Shown: positions 16,940 through 25,473 of the stretch, one piece after another
How positions within the stretch are numbered: position 1 is the first letter of the stretch
Layout of the letters: every line of letters begins with the position of its first letter
Program-made: the position numbers and the translations under genes
The notes under the pieces: generated by a model
Seen by the model: the letters and a program-made list of their open reading frames with translations, nothing else
Database searches by the model: none
What the model was told of the DNA's origin: nothing
Assembly (NCBI RefSeq): GCF_947072685.1
Contig: NZ_CAMTIK010000008.1
Location: 39,795-103,794 of the forward strand
Reading direction: 5' to 3'
DNA length: 64,000 nucleotides
From: an uncultured Cetobacterium sp.
Lineage (GTDB): Bacteria; Fusobacteriota; Fusobacteriia; Fusobacteriales; Fusobacteriaceae

Positions 16940-17680
16940 ATGCTAAAAAATTTTTTAAAAGGAATTGTTATAGGGATTGCAAATGTATTACCAGGTGTTT
17001 CAGGGGGAACATTAGCAGTAGTTTTAAATATTTATGATAAACTAACAGAGGCTATTGGAAATTTTTTTACAGCCCCAAAAGAAAAAAAAATAGAATATTT
17101 CAAATTTTTATCTCAAATTGGATTAGGAGCAGCAATAGGGATAGTTGTATTTGCAGGGGTCATATCTAAAATGTATGAAACATATCCAAGAGGAACAACA
17201 CTGGTATTTTTAATTTTAATTTTACCATCAATTCCAGTTATATTAAAGGGAGAAAAACTTTATAAAAAAGATAATATAATCTCGCTTTTAGCAGGAATAG
17301 TTTTCACGATTGCGTTCATTTATCTAACTAAGTTCTTCTCAGGAAGTGAGGAAATTATAAGAACAACAAGCTTTAACTTGGCTTATGGTATGAAACTTTT
17401 TGTATGTGGACTTATTGCAGCGGGGGCTATGGTAATACCTGGAATATCGGGGTCTCTTCTTTTGATGATTTTAGGAGAGTATTACAACATAATGAATTAC
17501 ATAAAAAGTTTTAATATAATCCCGTTGATATTTTTTACAGCAGGAACAGGGATTGGATTGGTGCTGGTATCAAAAGCTATCAATATACTTTTAAACAAGT
17601 ATAGAAGTTATACGCTACACTTTATTGTAGGAATAATAATAGTATCTTTATTTGAAATAGCTCAAATGTTATTTGTTTAA
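16940..17680 (+). CDS. popT: DUF368 family protein, undecaprenyl-phosphate translocase candidate (PopT)
   Basis: The protein has 246 residues with about eight membrane segments. It carries the family signature GIANVLPGVSGGTLAVV near the N-terminus and an inverted-repeat partner GAMVIPGISGSLLLMILGEY in the second half. DUF368 members have recently been assigned as undecaprenyl-phosphate flippases that return the lipid carrier to the cytoplasmic face for reuse in envelope synthesis. CAGGAG lies upstream of the ATG. It is 13 bp after the transposase-like gene, so the two are probably co-transcribed, and it is followed by a terminator. Confidence 0.85.
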   Translation: MLKNFLKGIVIGIANVLPGVSGGTLAVVLNIYDKLTEAIGNFFTAPKEKKIEYFKFLSQIGLGAAIGIVVFAGVISKMYETYPRGTTLVFLILILPSIPVILKGEKLYKKDNIISLLAGIVFTIAFIYLTKFFSGSEEIIRTTSFNLAYGMKLFVCGLIAAGAMVIPGISGSLLLMILGEYYNIMNYIKSFNIIPLIFFTAGTGIGLVLVSKAINILLNKYRSYTLHFIVGIIIVSLFEIAQMLFV

Positions 17681-17687
17681 AATAAAT

Positions 17688-17730
17688 AAAAAACTGATTT
17701 AAAGAAACTCTTTAAATCAGTTTTATTTTT
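17688..17730. terminator. Bidirectional terminator between popT and tpx
   Basis: A perfect 15-base stem (17691-17705 and 17709-17723) with a 3-base loop is flanked by A and T runs, between convergent genes. Confidence 0.85.
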
Positions 17731-17731
17731 T

Positions 17732-18238
17732 TTACAGGTTTTTAAGAACTTTAAGAGCTTCGTTATAATTTGGTTCCTCTGTAATCTCTTTTAGATATTC
17801 AGTATATTTTATTTTACCATTCTTATCAATTATGATGACAGCTCTTGAAATCAGTCCAAGTTCTTTTATATATAGACCATAATTGTGAGAAAATTCTCGA
17901 TCCTTATAATCAGATGTTGTTATTGCATTTTTTATATCTTTAGCTCCACAAAATCGATTAAGAGCAAATGGTAAGTCCATAGAGATAGTTAGAAGAATAA
18001 CACCATCTAACTTTTCAACTTCTTTGTTGAACCTTATAGTTTGTATCTCACAAACAGGGGTATCAATTGAAGGCATCGCTGAAATAACAATAGTTTTTCC
18101 AGGAAAATCTTTTAATGATAGAGGAGATAAATCGGTTTTAACCACAGTGAAGTTGGGAGCGTTATCCCCAATAACAACCTCTTTTCCAACTAAAGTTAAA
18201 GGACTACCACCAAATGTAATTGCATCTTTTCGTTCCAT
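17732..18238 (-). CDS. tpx: Thiol peroxidase
   Basis: The protein has 168 residues from the chosen ATG (18236-18238). The peroxidatic cysteine is in SIDTPVCEIQTIRF and the resolving cysteine in NRFCGAKDI, 34 residues later, as in Tpx of other bacteria. It reduces hydrogen and organic peroxides using thioredoxin. A TTG two codons upstream would extend the frame, but AGGAGG (reverse strand, 18245-18250) would then touch the start codon. The ATG leaves 6 bases and is preferred. The gene is 32 bp downstream of the hydroxy-acid oxidase gene, in the same direction, suggesting an oxidative-stress link because such oxidases can release peroxide. Confidence 0.95.
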   Translation of the reverse strand: MERKDAITFGGSPLTLVGKEVVIGDNAPNFTVVKTDLSPLSLKDFPGKTIVISAMPSIDTPVCEIQTIRFNKEVEKLDGVILLTISMDLPFALNRFCGAKDIKNAITTSDYKDREFSHNYGLYIKELGLISRAVIIIDKNGKIKYTEYLKEITEEPNYNEALKVLKNL

Positions 18239-18270
18239 AAACAACCTCCTATTTTATAATTAAAAAATTA

Positions 18271-19296
18271 TTATTTTGTAACTAAAATTCGAGAGAAATT
18301 TTTAGAATGTTTAACATCGTCAGCTCCAGAAAGAATCATACCTTGATAAAGTTGTGATTTTAAAGTTTCTAAAATAACTTTAACTCCTTCCTGTCTGCCA
18401 CCAACAGATCCCCATATAATAGGTCTTCCTATAAGAACGGCATCCGCTCCTAAAGCAAGATACTTCAAAACATCTATTCCTTCTCTAACAGCTCCATCAG
18501 CAAGAATTTTAATATCTTTTCCAACCGCTTCAGCAATATCTTTTAAAACTTCTGCGGGAGCAAAAGTTTCATTTAAACAACGTCCGCCATGATTTGAGAC
18601 AACAATAGCATCCGCTCCAGCTTCAACACATAATCGAGCCTCATCTACAGTAAGAATTCCCTTTACTATGAATGGAAGTTTTGTGGAAGATATGATAGTT
18701 TTTAAATCATCTAGAGATTTTGGACCAACAGGTTGACCAAAAAGTTTCATTGTTATAAGACCAGCTCCATCTATATCTACTCCAACAGCAATAGCTCCAG
18801 CTTCTTCCGCAATTTTGATTCTTTTTATAATCTCAGAGTTTTCTCTGGGTTTTATAATTGCAATTCCTTTACCATTGGCTTTTTTTATGGCATCTATGCC
18901 AACTTGAAAACAGTTAGGGTCTCCAGTATCTCCGATCATAGATATAGTTCCTGCATCAATGGCACCCAATACTGTATCGTTAGAGTATTGCTCATCAGTT
19001 ATATATCCACCCATATTAAATTTAGTTCCTGTAATAGGTGCAATCAAAATAGGGGCTGAAAGTTTTTCTCCAAATAAATTGCATTCAAGATTAGGGTTTG
19101 TCACATTGTGAAGAGTTCTCATAGCAATTTTAATCTCTTTTAATTTTTCGAATGCTCTTTGAAAACTTCCACCACTGACAGCTCCACCCATTCCCGGAAC
19201 CTTTCCAGCACACCAACGACCATTACACTCTGGACATAGTATACAAAACTCTTTCATTCTTTCCTTTGCATTTTTTTTAATCTCTTTTATATCCAT
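18271..19296 (-). CDS. FMN-dependent alpha-hydroxy-acid oxidizing protein
   Basis: The protein has 341 residues. The TIM-barrel FMN motifs are present: SAPILIAPITG, the catalytic histidine segment VVSNHGGRCL and ILADGAVREGIDVLKYLALGADAVLIGRP. The family includes L-lactate and glycolate oxidases or dehydrogenases; the exact substrate is unknown. The N-terminus has a cysteine cluster (FCILCPECNGRWCAGKVPG) not found in classic lactate oxidases, which could bind metal or be redox-active. GGGAGGATT precedes the ATG. It lies upstream of tpx. No promoter was assigned. Confidence 0.85.
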   Translation of the reverse strand: MDIKEIKKNAKERMKEFCILCPECNGRWCAGKVPGMGGAVSGGSFQRAFEKLKEIKIAMRTLHNVTNPNLECNLFGEKLSAPILIAPITGTKFNMGGYITDEQYSNDTVLGAIDAGTISMIGDTGDPNCFQVGIDAIKKANGKGIAIIKPRENSEIIKRIKIAEEAGAIAVGVDIDGAGLITMKLFGQPVGPKSLDDLKTIISSTKLPFIVKGILTVDEARLCVEAGADAIVVSNHGGRCLNETFAPAEVLKDIAEAVGKDIKILADGAVREGIDVLKYLALGADAVLIGRPIIWGSVGGRQEGVKVILETLKSQLYQGMILSGADDVKHSKNFSRILVTK

Positions 19297-19405
19297 GAAT
19301 CCTCCCGTTAAATAAAGTGTTTGATTAATTACATATGTTACGATAATATCATATAGAATTTAAGTTGTAAAGTAATGGAGGTTATTATATTAGTCTATTT
19401 CTTTT

Positions 19406-19852
19406 TTATCTTTGTTCGGTGTCAATGATTAAGGTTACAGGTCCATCATTAAGGAGTTCCACTTTCATATCCGCCCCGAAAATACCAGATTCTGTTTTGA
19501 TTCCCAAATCGTTACATCTTTTTATAAAAAAATTGTAAAGGTCATCTGCTAAATCTGGTTTAGCAGCACCTATAAAGGAAGGACGACGCCCTTTTATACA
19601 ATTTCCATAAAGAGTGAACTGAGAAATAACTAAGAGTTCTCCATTGACATCTTTTAGCCCCAAATTCATTTTATCATCACTATCATTAAAAACTCTTAAG
19701 TCAGTTATTTTTTTTGATAACCATTCCGCTTCTTTTTCAGTATCGGTATGAGTGACTCCTAAAAGAACTAAGAAACCTTGATTTATTTTTCCAACTACTT
19801 CACCATCAACGGCTACACAAGCATGTTTAACTCTTTGAATAACAGCTTTCAT
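19406..19852 (-). CDS. dtd: D-aminoacyl-tRNA deacylase
   Basis: The protein has 148 residues, full length. Family motifs are MKAVIQRVKHACVAVDGEVVGKI near the start, SQFTLYG (Ser-Gln-x-Thr) and the C-terminal NDGPVTLIIDT cross-subunit motif. It hydrolyses D-amino acids mischarged onto tRNA. AAGGAG precedes the ATG. It is a single gene between the oxidase and the divergent pncB. Confidence 0.95.
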   Translation of the reverse strand: MKAVIQRVKHACVAVDGEVVGKINQGFLVLLGVTHTDTEKEAEWLSKKITDLRVFNDSDDKMNLGLKDVNGELLVISQFTLYGNCIKGRRPSFIGAAKPDLADDLYNFFIKRCNDLGIKTESGIFGADMKVELLNDGPVTLIIDTEQR

Positions 19853-19898
19853 ATCGCAACTCCTTTTCTATTTTTTATTAGGTATTATATCATAAAAA

Positions 19899-19907
19899 TG
19901 ATATAAT
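19899..19907 (+). promoter_or_regulatory. Extended -10 promoter of pncB
   Basis: TGATATAAT, a perfect -10 with TGn, lies 47 bp before the pncB ATG. Confidence 0.5.
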
Positions 19908-19954
19908 TATTAAGGAAAATTAAAACAAAATAATAACTATAAAGAGGGAAGACT

Positions 19955-21463
19955 ATGGGGAGAGATAGAGTTTTAACTGATTTTGCAAGAGTGATTAATT
20001 CGGATAGATATCAATATACGGAAAGCGATATATTTTTAATGGAGAAAATGGAGTCAAAAGAAGCAGTATTTGACATGTATTTCAGAAAAACAGAGGATGG
20101 AGGGTTTGCTGTTGTATCTGGAATTCAGGAAGTTATCGAGTTAATTGAGATACTAAATAAAACAACTGAAGAGGAAAAAAGAAGATATTTTTCTGAAATA
20201 ATAGAAGAAAAACACCTCCTAGAGTACCTTGTGAAAATGAAATTTACAGGGGATCTTTATGCTATGAGAGATGGTGAGATTGTCTATCCAAACGAACCGA
20301 TTTTAACAATAAAAGCGCCTTTGATACAGGCTAAAATATTAGAAACACCAATTTTAAATTTGATGAATATGCAACTTGCAATAGCGACAAAAGCTTCGAG
20401 AATAACAAGGGCAGCTCATCCTATACCAGTGAGTTCTTTTGGGAGTAGAAGAGCACATGGGTTTGATAGTGCGGTTACAGGAGCGAAAGCTTCAATAATT
20501 GGGGGGTGCTTATCCCATTCAAATTTAGTGACTGAATATAAGTATAAAATTCCAAGTGTTGGAACAATGGCACACTCATTTATACAGGCGTTCGGAGTTG
20601 GAGCGAAGGCAGAAAAAGAAGCGTTCGACACATTTATAAGACATAGAAGAGAAAGAAAAGCGAATAGTTTAGTTCTTTTAATAGATACTTATAATACATT
20701 GGGAATAGGTTTAAAAAATGCTATTCAAAGTTTCAAAGATAATAATATTGATGACTCTTATCCGGGCAATTATGGGATTAGAATAGATTCTGGTGATTTA
20801 GCATATCTATCTAAAAAATGTAGATTTGAATTAGATCAAGCCGGATTTAAAAAAGCGAAAATATTCTTAACAAATTCTTTGAATGAGTCTTTAATAAAAT
20901 CATTGAAAGAACAGGGAGCATGTGTGGATATATTTGGAGTTGGAGATGCAATCGCTGTAAGTAAATCAAATCCTTGTTTTGGTGGTGTTTATAAGATCGT
21001 TGAAATAGATAAGAAACCAGTTATAAAATTATCTGAAGATGTAATAAAAATATCCAATCCTGGATTTAAAGAGGTTTATAGACTTTACGATCGTGAGGGA
21101 TTTGCGTATGCAGATTTAATAACTTTAGTGAATGACGATGAAGATAAAGAAACTCTTTTAAAAGGAGAAAATTTGTTAATTAGAGATGAGAAATATGAAT
21201 TTAAATCGAGTGTATTGAAAATAAAAGAGTATAGCTATAAAAAACTCACTTGTGAATTTATAAAAAATGGTATAATAAATGATAATGCTTCTCAACTTGA
21301 AGATGTGGTATCTTCTAGAAAATATTATTTAGAATCTTTAGGAAAGTTATCTGAGGAGAGAAAAAGATTAGAAAATCCGCACCAATATAAAGTAGATTTA
21401 TCTAAAAATTTAATGAATTTAAAATATAATCTTATAAAAGAAATAAAAAGTCAAATAAATTAA
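19955..21463 (+). CDS. pncB: Nicotinate phosphoribosyltransferase
   Basis: The protein has 502 residues, fitting the longer bacterial type shared with nicotinamide phosphoribosyltransferase-like proteins. Motifs include SFGSRRAHGFDSAVTGAKA, the PRPP-associated GIRIDSGDLAYLSKK and FGVGDAIAVS. It joins nicotinate with PRPP to form nicotinate mononucleotide, which NadD (46793-47359) adenylates. GAGGGAAG precedes the ATG. The gene appears monocistronic, ending at a bidirectional hairpin. Confidence 0.93.
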   Translation: MGRDRVLTDFARVINSDRYQYTESDIFLMEKMESKEAVFDMYFRKTEDGGFAVVSGIQEVIELIEILNKTTEEEKRRYFSEIIEEKHLLEYLVKMKFTGDLYAMRDGEIVYPNEPILTIKAPLIQAKILETPILNLMNMQLAIATKASRITRAAHPIPVSSFGSRRAHGFDSAVTGAKASIIGGCLSHSNLVTEYKYKIPSVGTMAHSFIQAFGVGAKAEKEAFDTFIRHRRERKANSLVLLIDTYNTLGIGLKNAIQSFKDNNIDDSYPGNYGIRIDSGDLAYLSKKCRFELDQAGFKKAKIFLTNSLNESLIKSLKEQGACVDIFGVGDAIAVSKSNPCFGGVYKIVEIDKKPVIKLSEDVIKISNPGFKEVYRLYDREGFAYADLITLVNDDEDKETLLKGENLLIRDEKYEFKSSVLKIKEYSYKKLTCEFIKNGIINDNASQLEDVVSSRKYYLESLGKLSEERKRLENPHQYKVDLSKNLMNLKYNLIKEIKSQIN

Positions 21464-21465
21464 AA

Positions 21466-21491
21466 AATAGGCTGATAAAAATCAGCCTATT
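21466..21491. terminator. Bidirectional terminator between pncB and mgsA
   Basis: Perfect 11-base arms AATAGGCTGAT/ATCAGCCTATT surround an AAAA loop, between convergent stop codons. Confidence 0.8.
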
Positions 21492-21495
21492 ATAA

Positions 21496-21864
21496 TCATT
21501 TGTCAAGACCTAGAATAAGAAGTTCGGCGGTTGCTAAATTAGTGGCAATCGGAACTTTGTGTACATCTGCAATTCTTATAAGTGCAGAGATATCAGGTTC
21601 ATGAGGTTGAGAAGTAAGAGGATCCCTAAAAAAGAGTATAGCTTTTATATTGTCCATAGCTACTTCAGCACCAATTTGTTGGTCTCCGCCTATTGGGCCA
21701 GATTTGAAACGCTGAACAGTCAAATCTGTAGTTTCCATAATTCTAAGACCTGTTGTACCAGTTGAAACAAGAGGATATTTAGCTAAGATGTGCTCATTTT
21801 TTTTAACAAAAGTAACCATCTCTGGTTTCATATTGTCATGAGCGATTAGTGCAATTTTTTTCAT
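21496..21864 (-). CDS. mgsA: Methylglyoxal synthase
   Basis: The protein has 122 residues, slightly short but complete. It shows [14 protein letters not shown], the phosphate-binding STGTTGLRI, the catalytic [11 protein letters not shown] (Asp61) and [14 protein letters not shown]. It converts dihydroxyacetone phosphate to methylglyoxal and phosphate, relieving sugar-phosphate overload. GGAGGTTAC precedes the ATG. The presence of PTS permeases nearby fits this overflow role, but no direct link is seen. Confidence 0.96.
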   Translation of the reverse strand: MKKIALIAHDNMKPEMVTFVKKNEHILAKYPLVSTGTTGLRIMETTDLTVQRFKSGPIGGDQQIGAEVAMDNIKAILFFRDPLTSQPHEPDISALIRIADVHKVPIATNLATAELLILGLDK

Positions 21865-21935
21865 TGTAACCTCCGTAAGTTTTTCTTCTATGTGTATTAT
21901 ACAACAAAAAATTAATATATAAAAGGAGTAAGTGT

Positions 21936-22835
21936 ATGAATTTTGATAAAATTATTTATATTGAGAGAAAAACCAAAGAATTTAAAACAGAAAATCCACC
22001 AGGTGAAGGATTTTTAAAGTTTTTATATTATAGTCCGTTTGGAAAATTGCCGTTAAATTTAGTTGTTAGAAAAAAATTTCTAACAGAATTTTATGGAAAG
22101 AAAATGACTGGAAAGAGTTCTGTACAAAAGATAGAATCTTTTGTAAAAGAGAATAATATAGATATGAGCGAATCTAAAAAACAAATAGGAGAGTTCACAT
22201 CTTTTAATGATTTCTTTATAAGAGAGCTAAAACCTGAAGCAAGAATTATTGCGAAAGGGGATGAGGTTCTAGTATCTCCAGCTGATGGGAAAGTTTTAAT
22301 TTTTTCTGATTTAAAAGAAACGTCGAAATTTTTCTTAAAAGGAGACGAGTTTACACTGGAGGAATTTTTAAAAGATAAAGAAGAAGCTCAAAAATTTAAA
22401 GGTGGAACTTTAATGATAATTAGATTAGCACCAGTGGATTATCATAGATTTCACTTCCCAGCTGATGGTTTAATTTCGAGTTCAAAATTAATAGATGGAT
22501 ATTATTATTCAGTATCTCCTTATGCAATTAAAAAGAATTTTAGAATATATTGCGAAAATAAGAGAGAAATATCTATTTTAAAAACTCAAAAATTTGGAGA
22601 TATAGCGTTGAGTGAGATAGGAGCAACTATGGTTGGTGGTATAACCCAAACATATAAACCAGAAAGTTTTGTAAAAAAAGGAGAGGAGAAAGGATTTTTC
22701 TTTTTCGGAGGATCATCATGTGTTTTACTTTTTGAAAAAAATAAAGTTACTTTTGATAAAGATATTTTAGAAAATAGTAAAAATGGAATAGAGACAAAAG
22801 TTTATATGGGAGAAAAAATAGGAATTGCTAAGTAG
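21936..22835 (+). CDS. psd: Phosphatidylserine decarboxylase proenzyme
   Basis: The protein has 299 residues. It shows [40 protein letters not shown] and the self-cleavage region [15 protein letters not shown]. In that region a Ser (about 260) would become the pyruvoyl group; GSS replaces the common GST. It makes phosphatidylethanolamine from phosphatidylserine at the inner membrane, paired with pssA at 30912-31622. AAAGGAG precedes the ATG. It heads a long same-strand run to 28958. Confidence 0.95.
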   Translation: MNFDKIIYIERKTKEFKTENPPGEGFLKFLYYSPFGKLPLNLVVRKKFLTEFYGKKMTGKSSVQKIESFVKENNIDMSESKKQIGEFTSFNDFFIRELKPEARIIAKGDEVLVSPADGKVLIFSDLKETSKFFLKGDEFTLEEFLKDKEEAQKFKGGTLMIIRLAPVDYHRFHFPADGLISSSKLIDGYYYSVSPYAIKKNFRIYCENKREISILKTQKFGDIALSEIGATMVGGITQTYKPESFVKKGEEKGFFFFGGSSCVLLFEKNKVTFDKDILENSKNGIETKVYMGEKIGIAK

Positions 22836-22843
22836 GTGGGGTT

Positions 22844-23245
22844 GTGAACAATAGAAAAAGATATTTTAGAAAAGGTGATATCATAATTTATTTACTATTG
22901 CTAATAATATTTGGTGCACTGGGGGTTAAAATAACTGAATTTAAATCGTCTGATGCGTCGAATGCTGAGGTTTATGTAAATAACGAACTTAAGTATGTTT
23001 ATCCTTTACAAGAGGAGGAGCGAGAAGTTTTTGTTCCGACCGACATAGGTGGAGTCAATATAAAAATAAAAGATAAAAAGATAAGAGTAATGACCTCTAA
23101 CTCTCCTTTGAAATTAAATGTAAAACAAGGGTGGATAAGCAATCCAGGGGACGTGATAATCGGTGTTCCAGATAGATTGATAATTAAAATTATAGGGAAA
23201 AATAAAAAAATAGATTCTGAAGATATGGACTTTATTATTAGATAA
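22844..23245 (+). CDS. Membrane-anchored NusG domain II protein
   Basis: The protein has 133 residues. A basic N-terminus and one membrane segment (IIIYLLLLIIFGALGVKI) are followed by an extracytoplasmic beta-rich domain. The pattern NSPLKLNVKQGWISNPGDVIIGVPDRLIIKI matches the NusG_II family. Members are often found near flavin- or quinone-linked genes; the function is not established. The start is GTG with AGGTGGGG just upstream. It is 8 bp after psd and 14 bp before the AI-2E gene. Confidence 0.75.
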   Translation: MNNRKRYFRKGDIIIYLLLLIIFGALGVKITEFKSSDASNAEVYVNNELKYVYPLQEEEREVFVPTDIGGVNIKIKDKKIRVMTSNSPLKLNVKQGWISNPGDVIIGVPDRLIIKIIGKNKKIDSEDMDFIIR

Positions 23246-23259
23246 AAAGGAGTTTTGGT

Positions 23260-24339
23260 ATGAAAAAAGAATATATACATATTTTTTTTATAGGTTTTTT
23301 ACTCGTAGTGATTCAAACGTTCCTACAACATAATAGTGAGTTTACATCTATCATGGGAGAGATGTTTTCATCGGTAAAACCCTTTATATATGCGGTTTTT
23401 ATAGCGGTGTTGGTGAGCCCACTAGTAAAAGTTTTAGAAAATAAAGTTAAAATGAGAAGATCATTAGCAATTGGACTAAGTTTAGTAGTAGTTTTTGCTG
23501 TTATAATAGGTTTGTTTTTTATTGTAATTCCAAATATAATAAGTAGCGTGACAGATTTGGTTGAAAAATTTCCTAGTATGCTGAATAGCTTGAGCTCTAA
23601 TACAGTACATTTAATAGATTATTTAAAAGAAAAGAATATGCTGTTTTTTAATCCAAAAGAGATTGAGACAAATTTAACCAATTTTATAAAAACTAACGTA
23701 GGAAATGTTAAAAGCTTGGCATTTGGTGTTGGAGCAGGAGTTATCAGAAGTTTGCTGGGTATCGCAAGCTTTTTTATAGGAGTATTTATCTCTTTGTACT
23801 TAATGTATAGTAAAGAGTATTTTATGGAGTTTTTAGAGAATATATTCAAGTTACTTACAACAAAAGAGAGAGCTCTTTATGGAGTTAATTTTGTAAGAAG
23901 AGTAAATGACGTATTTTTAAAATATATTTTAGGAAGAATAGTGACATCTGCCGTTGTGGGATTAGTTGTATTTATAGTTTTAATTATAGCAAAAGTTCCG
24001 TATGCTTTATTAAGTGCAGTAATGGTTGGAGTTGGAAATATGATTCCATATGTAGGATCTATTGTAGCCGGGACTATAGCTACATTTTTAATAATATTAG
24101 CAGCCCCAGCAAAAGTGGTATATCTTTTTATAGCAATAGCTATTGGACAAACAATTGATGGATTTTTAATAGGACCAAAAATAATGGAAGAATCGATAGG
24201 AATGAGTAGTTTCTGGAGTATCGTTGCAGTTATGGTATGCGGAAGTTTTTTTGGACCTTTAGGGATGTTTTTAGGAGTTCCAGTGTTTGTTGTTATAAAA
24301 TTTATATATATAGAGTGTTTGAATAGAAGGAGTGAATAG
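23260..24339 (+). CDS. AI-2E family (PerM/YtvI-like) membrane transporter
   Basis: The protein has 359 residues and about eight membrane segments. Family hallmarks are the N-terminal PFIYAVFIAVLVSPLVKVLE, the central FFIGVFISLYLMYSKEYF and the late GNMIPYVGSIVAGTIATFL with GQTIDGFLIGPKIM. The family includes the autoinducer-2 exporter TqsA, but also Na+/H+ antiporter-like members and many of unknown substrate. AAGGAG precedes the ATG. It directly abuts the next gene. Confidence 0.85.
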   Translation: MKKEYIHIFFIGFLLVVIQTFLQHNSEFTSIMGEMFSSVKPFIYAVFIAVLVSPLVKVLENKVKMRRSLAIGLSLVVVFAVIIGLFFIVIPNIISSVTDLVEKFPSMLNSLSSNTVHLIDYLKEKNMLFFNPKEIETNLTNFIKTNVGNVKSLAFGVGAGVIRSLLGIASFFIGVFISLYLMYSKEYFMEFLENIFKLLTTKERALYGVNFVRRVNDVFLKYILGRIVTSAVVGLVVFIVLIIAKVPYALLSAVMVGVGNMIPYVGSIVAGTIATFLIILAAPAKVVYLFIAIAIGQTIDGFLIGPKIMEESIGMSSFWSIVAVMVCGSFFGPLGMFLGVPVFVVIKFIYIECLNRRSE

Positions 24340-25473
24340 ATGAAAAAATATACATTAATAGCCTCAGCAACAATGGGGTTAGAGAGCGTTATAAAAGATG
24401 AGTGTAAAGATTTAGGATTTGAAAATGTGACTACATTTAACGGAAGAGTAGAATTTGATGGTGACGAACAGGATATAGTAAAAGCTAATTTACATCTGAG
24501 ATGTGCGGATAGAGTATTTGTAAAAATGGGAGAGTTTAAGGCTTTAACATTTGACAATCTATTTGAAAATATCAAAAGAATCCCGTGGGAAAATATAATA
24601 ACAGTGGATGGAGAATTTCCAATCAGCTGGGTAAGTTCAGTAAAGTGTAAGTTGTTTTCAAAATCTGATATTCAAAGGATTGTAAAAAAAGCAATAGTTG
24701 AAAGATTGAGAATGGCATATCAAACAGATGAATTAGTTGAGACAGGAGCTCATTATAGAGTTAAGATTCAAGCTCATAATGATATATTCTTAATAATGTT
24801 AGATACAAGTGGAGAAGGACTTCACAAAAGAGGATATAGAAATTTAATAAATGAAGCGCCAATGAAAGAGACAATGGCAGCAGCATTGGTTCTTTTAAGT
24901 CGTTGGAAGGGTGGAGATCGTCCATTGTTAGATCCAATGTGTGGAACAGGTACTATTGCTATAGAAGCAGCTATGATTGCAAGAAACGTAGCACCAGGAG
25001 TAAATAGAAATTTTGCTTCCGAAAAATGGAGTGTAATTCCAGAAAATTTATGGATAGACCTGAGAGATGAGGCTTTTTCAAAAGAGGACTATGACAAAGA
25101 AGTTAGGATTTATGCTTCCGATATTGATGAAGGGACAGTAGAAATAGCTAGACTAAATGCTATAAGAGCAGGAGTAGATGAGGAAATAGAATTTAAATGT
25201 ATGAATTTCCTTGAGTTAGAAAATATGGCAGAAAAAGGGTGTTTAATAACTAATCCTCCATATGGAGATCGTCTGTTAGATGATGATGCAGTTGAAAGAT
25301 TGTACGGTCTTATGGGAGATATATTCATGATGAGATTTTCAAAGTGGTCTTACTACATAATAACATCTTATGAGAACTTTGAAAAAAGTTTTGGGAAGAA
25401 AGCCACTAAAAATAGAAAGTTATATAATGGTGGAATAAAATGTCATTATTACCAATATTACGGGGCTAGATAA
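24340..25473 (+). CDS. THUMP-domain class I RNA methyltransferase (YpsC/RlmL-N type)
   Basis: The protein has 377 residues. An N-terminal THUMP/ferredoxin-like RNA-binding part covers about residues 1-155. The Rossmann methyltransferase part has DPMCGTGTIAIEAAMIARNVAPG and the catalytic NPPYGDRLLDDD. This matches the YpsC and RlmL N-terminal group that makes N2-methylguanosine in 23S rRNA; the exact site is inferred from family only. It begins one base after the transporter stop and shares TAATG with the next gene. Confidence 0.9.
   Translation: MKKYTLIASATMGLESVIKDECKDLGFENVTTFNGRVEFDGDEQDIVKANLHLRCADRVFVKMGEFKALTFDNLFENIKRIPWENIITVDGEFPISWVSSVKCKLFSKSDIQRIVKKAIVERLRMAYQTDELVETGAHYRVKIQAHNDIFLIMLDTSGEGLHKRGYRNLINEAPMKETMAAALVLLSRWKGGDRPLLDPMCGTGTIAIEAAMIARNVAPGVNRNFASEKWSVIPENLWIDLRDEAFSKEDYDKEVRIYASDIDEGTVEIARLNAIRAGVDEEIEFKCMNFLELENMAEKGCLITNPPYGDRLLDDDAVERLYGLMGDIFMMRFSKWSYYIITSYENFEKSFGKKATKNRKLYNGGIKCHYYQYYGAR

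Noticed and set aside
15712..17690. Insertion sequence around the transposase-like gene
   Set aside because: No terminal inverted repeats or target duplications were visible, catalytic residues are missing and the gene is operonic with popT.
23877..24575. Long open reading frame on the reverse strand opposite the AI-2E transporter and the methyltransferase
   Set aside because: It spans two well-supported genes on the other strand, has no ribosome site or family motif, and its composition is the shadow of A+T-rich coding sequence.
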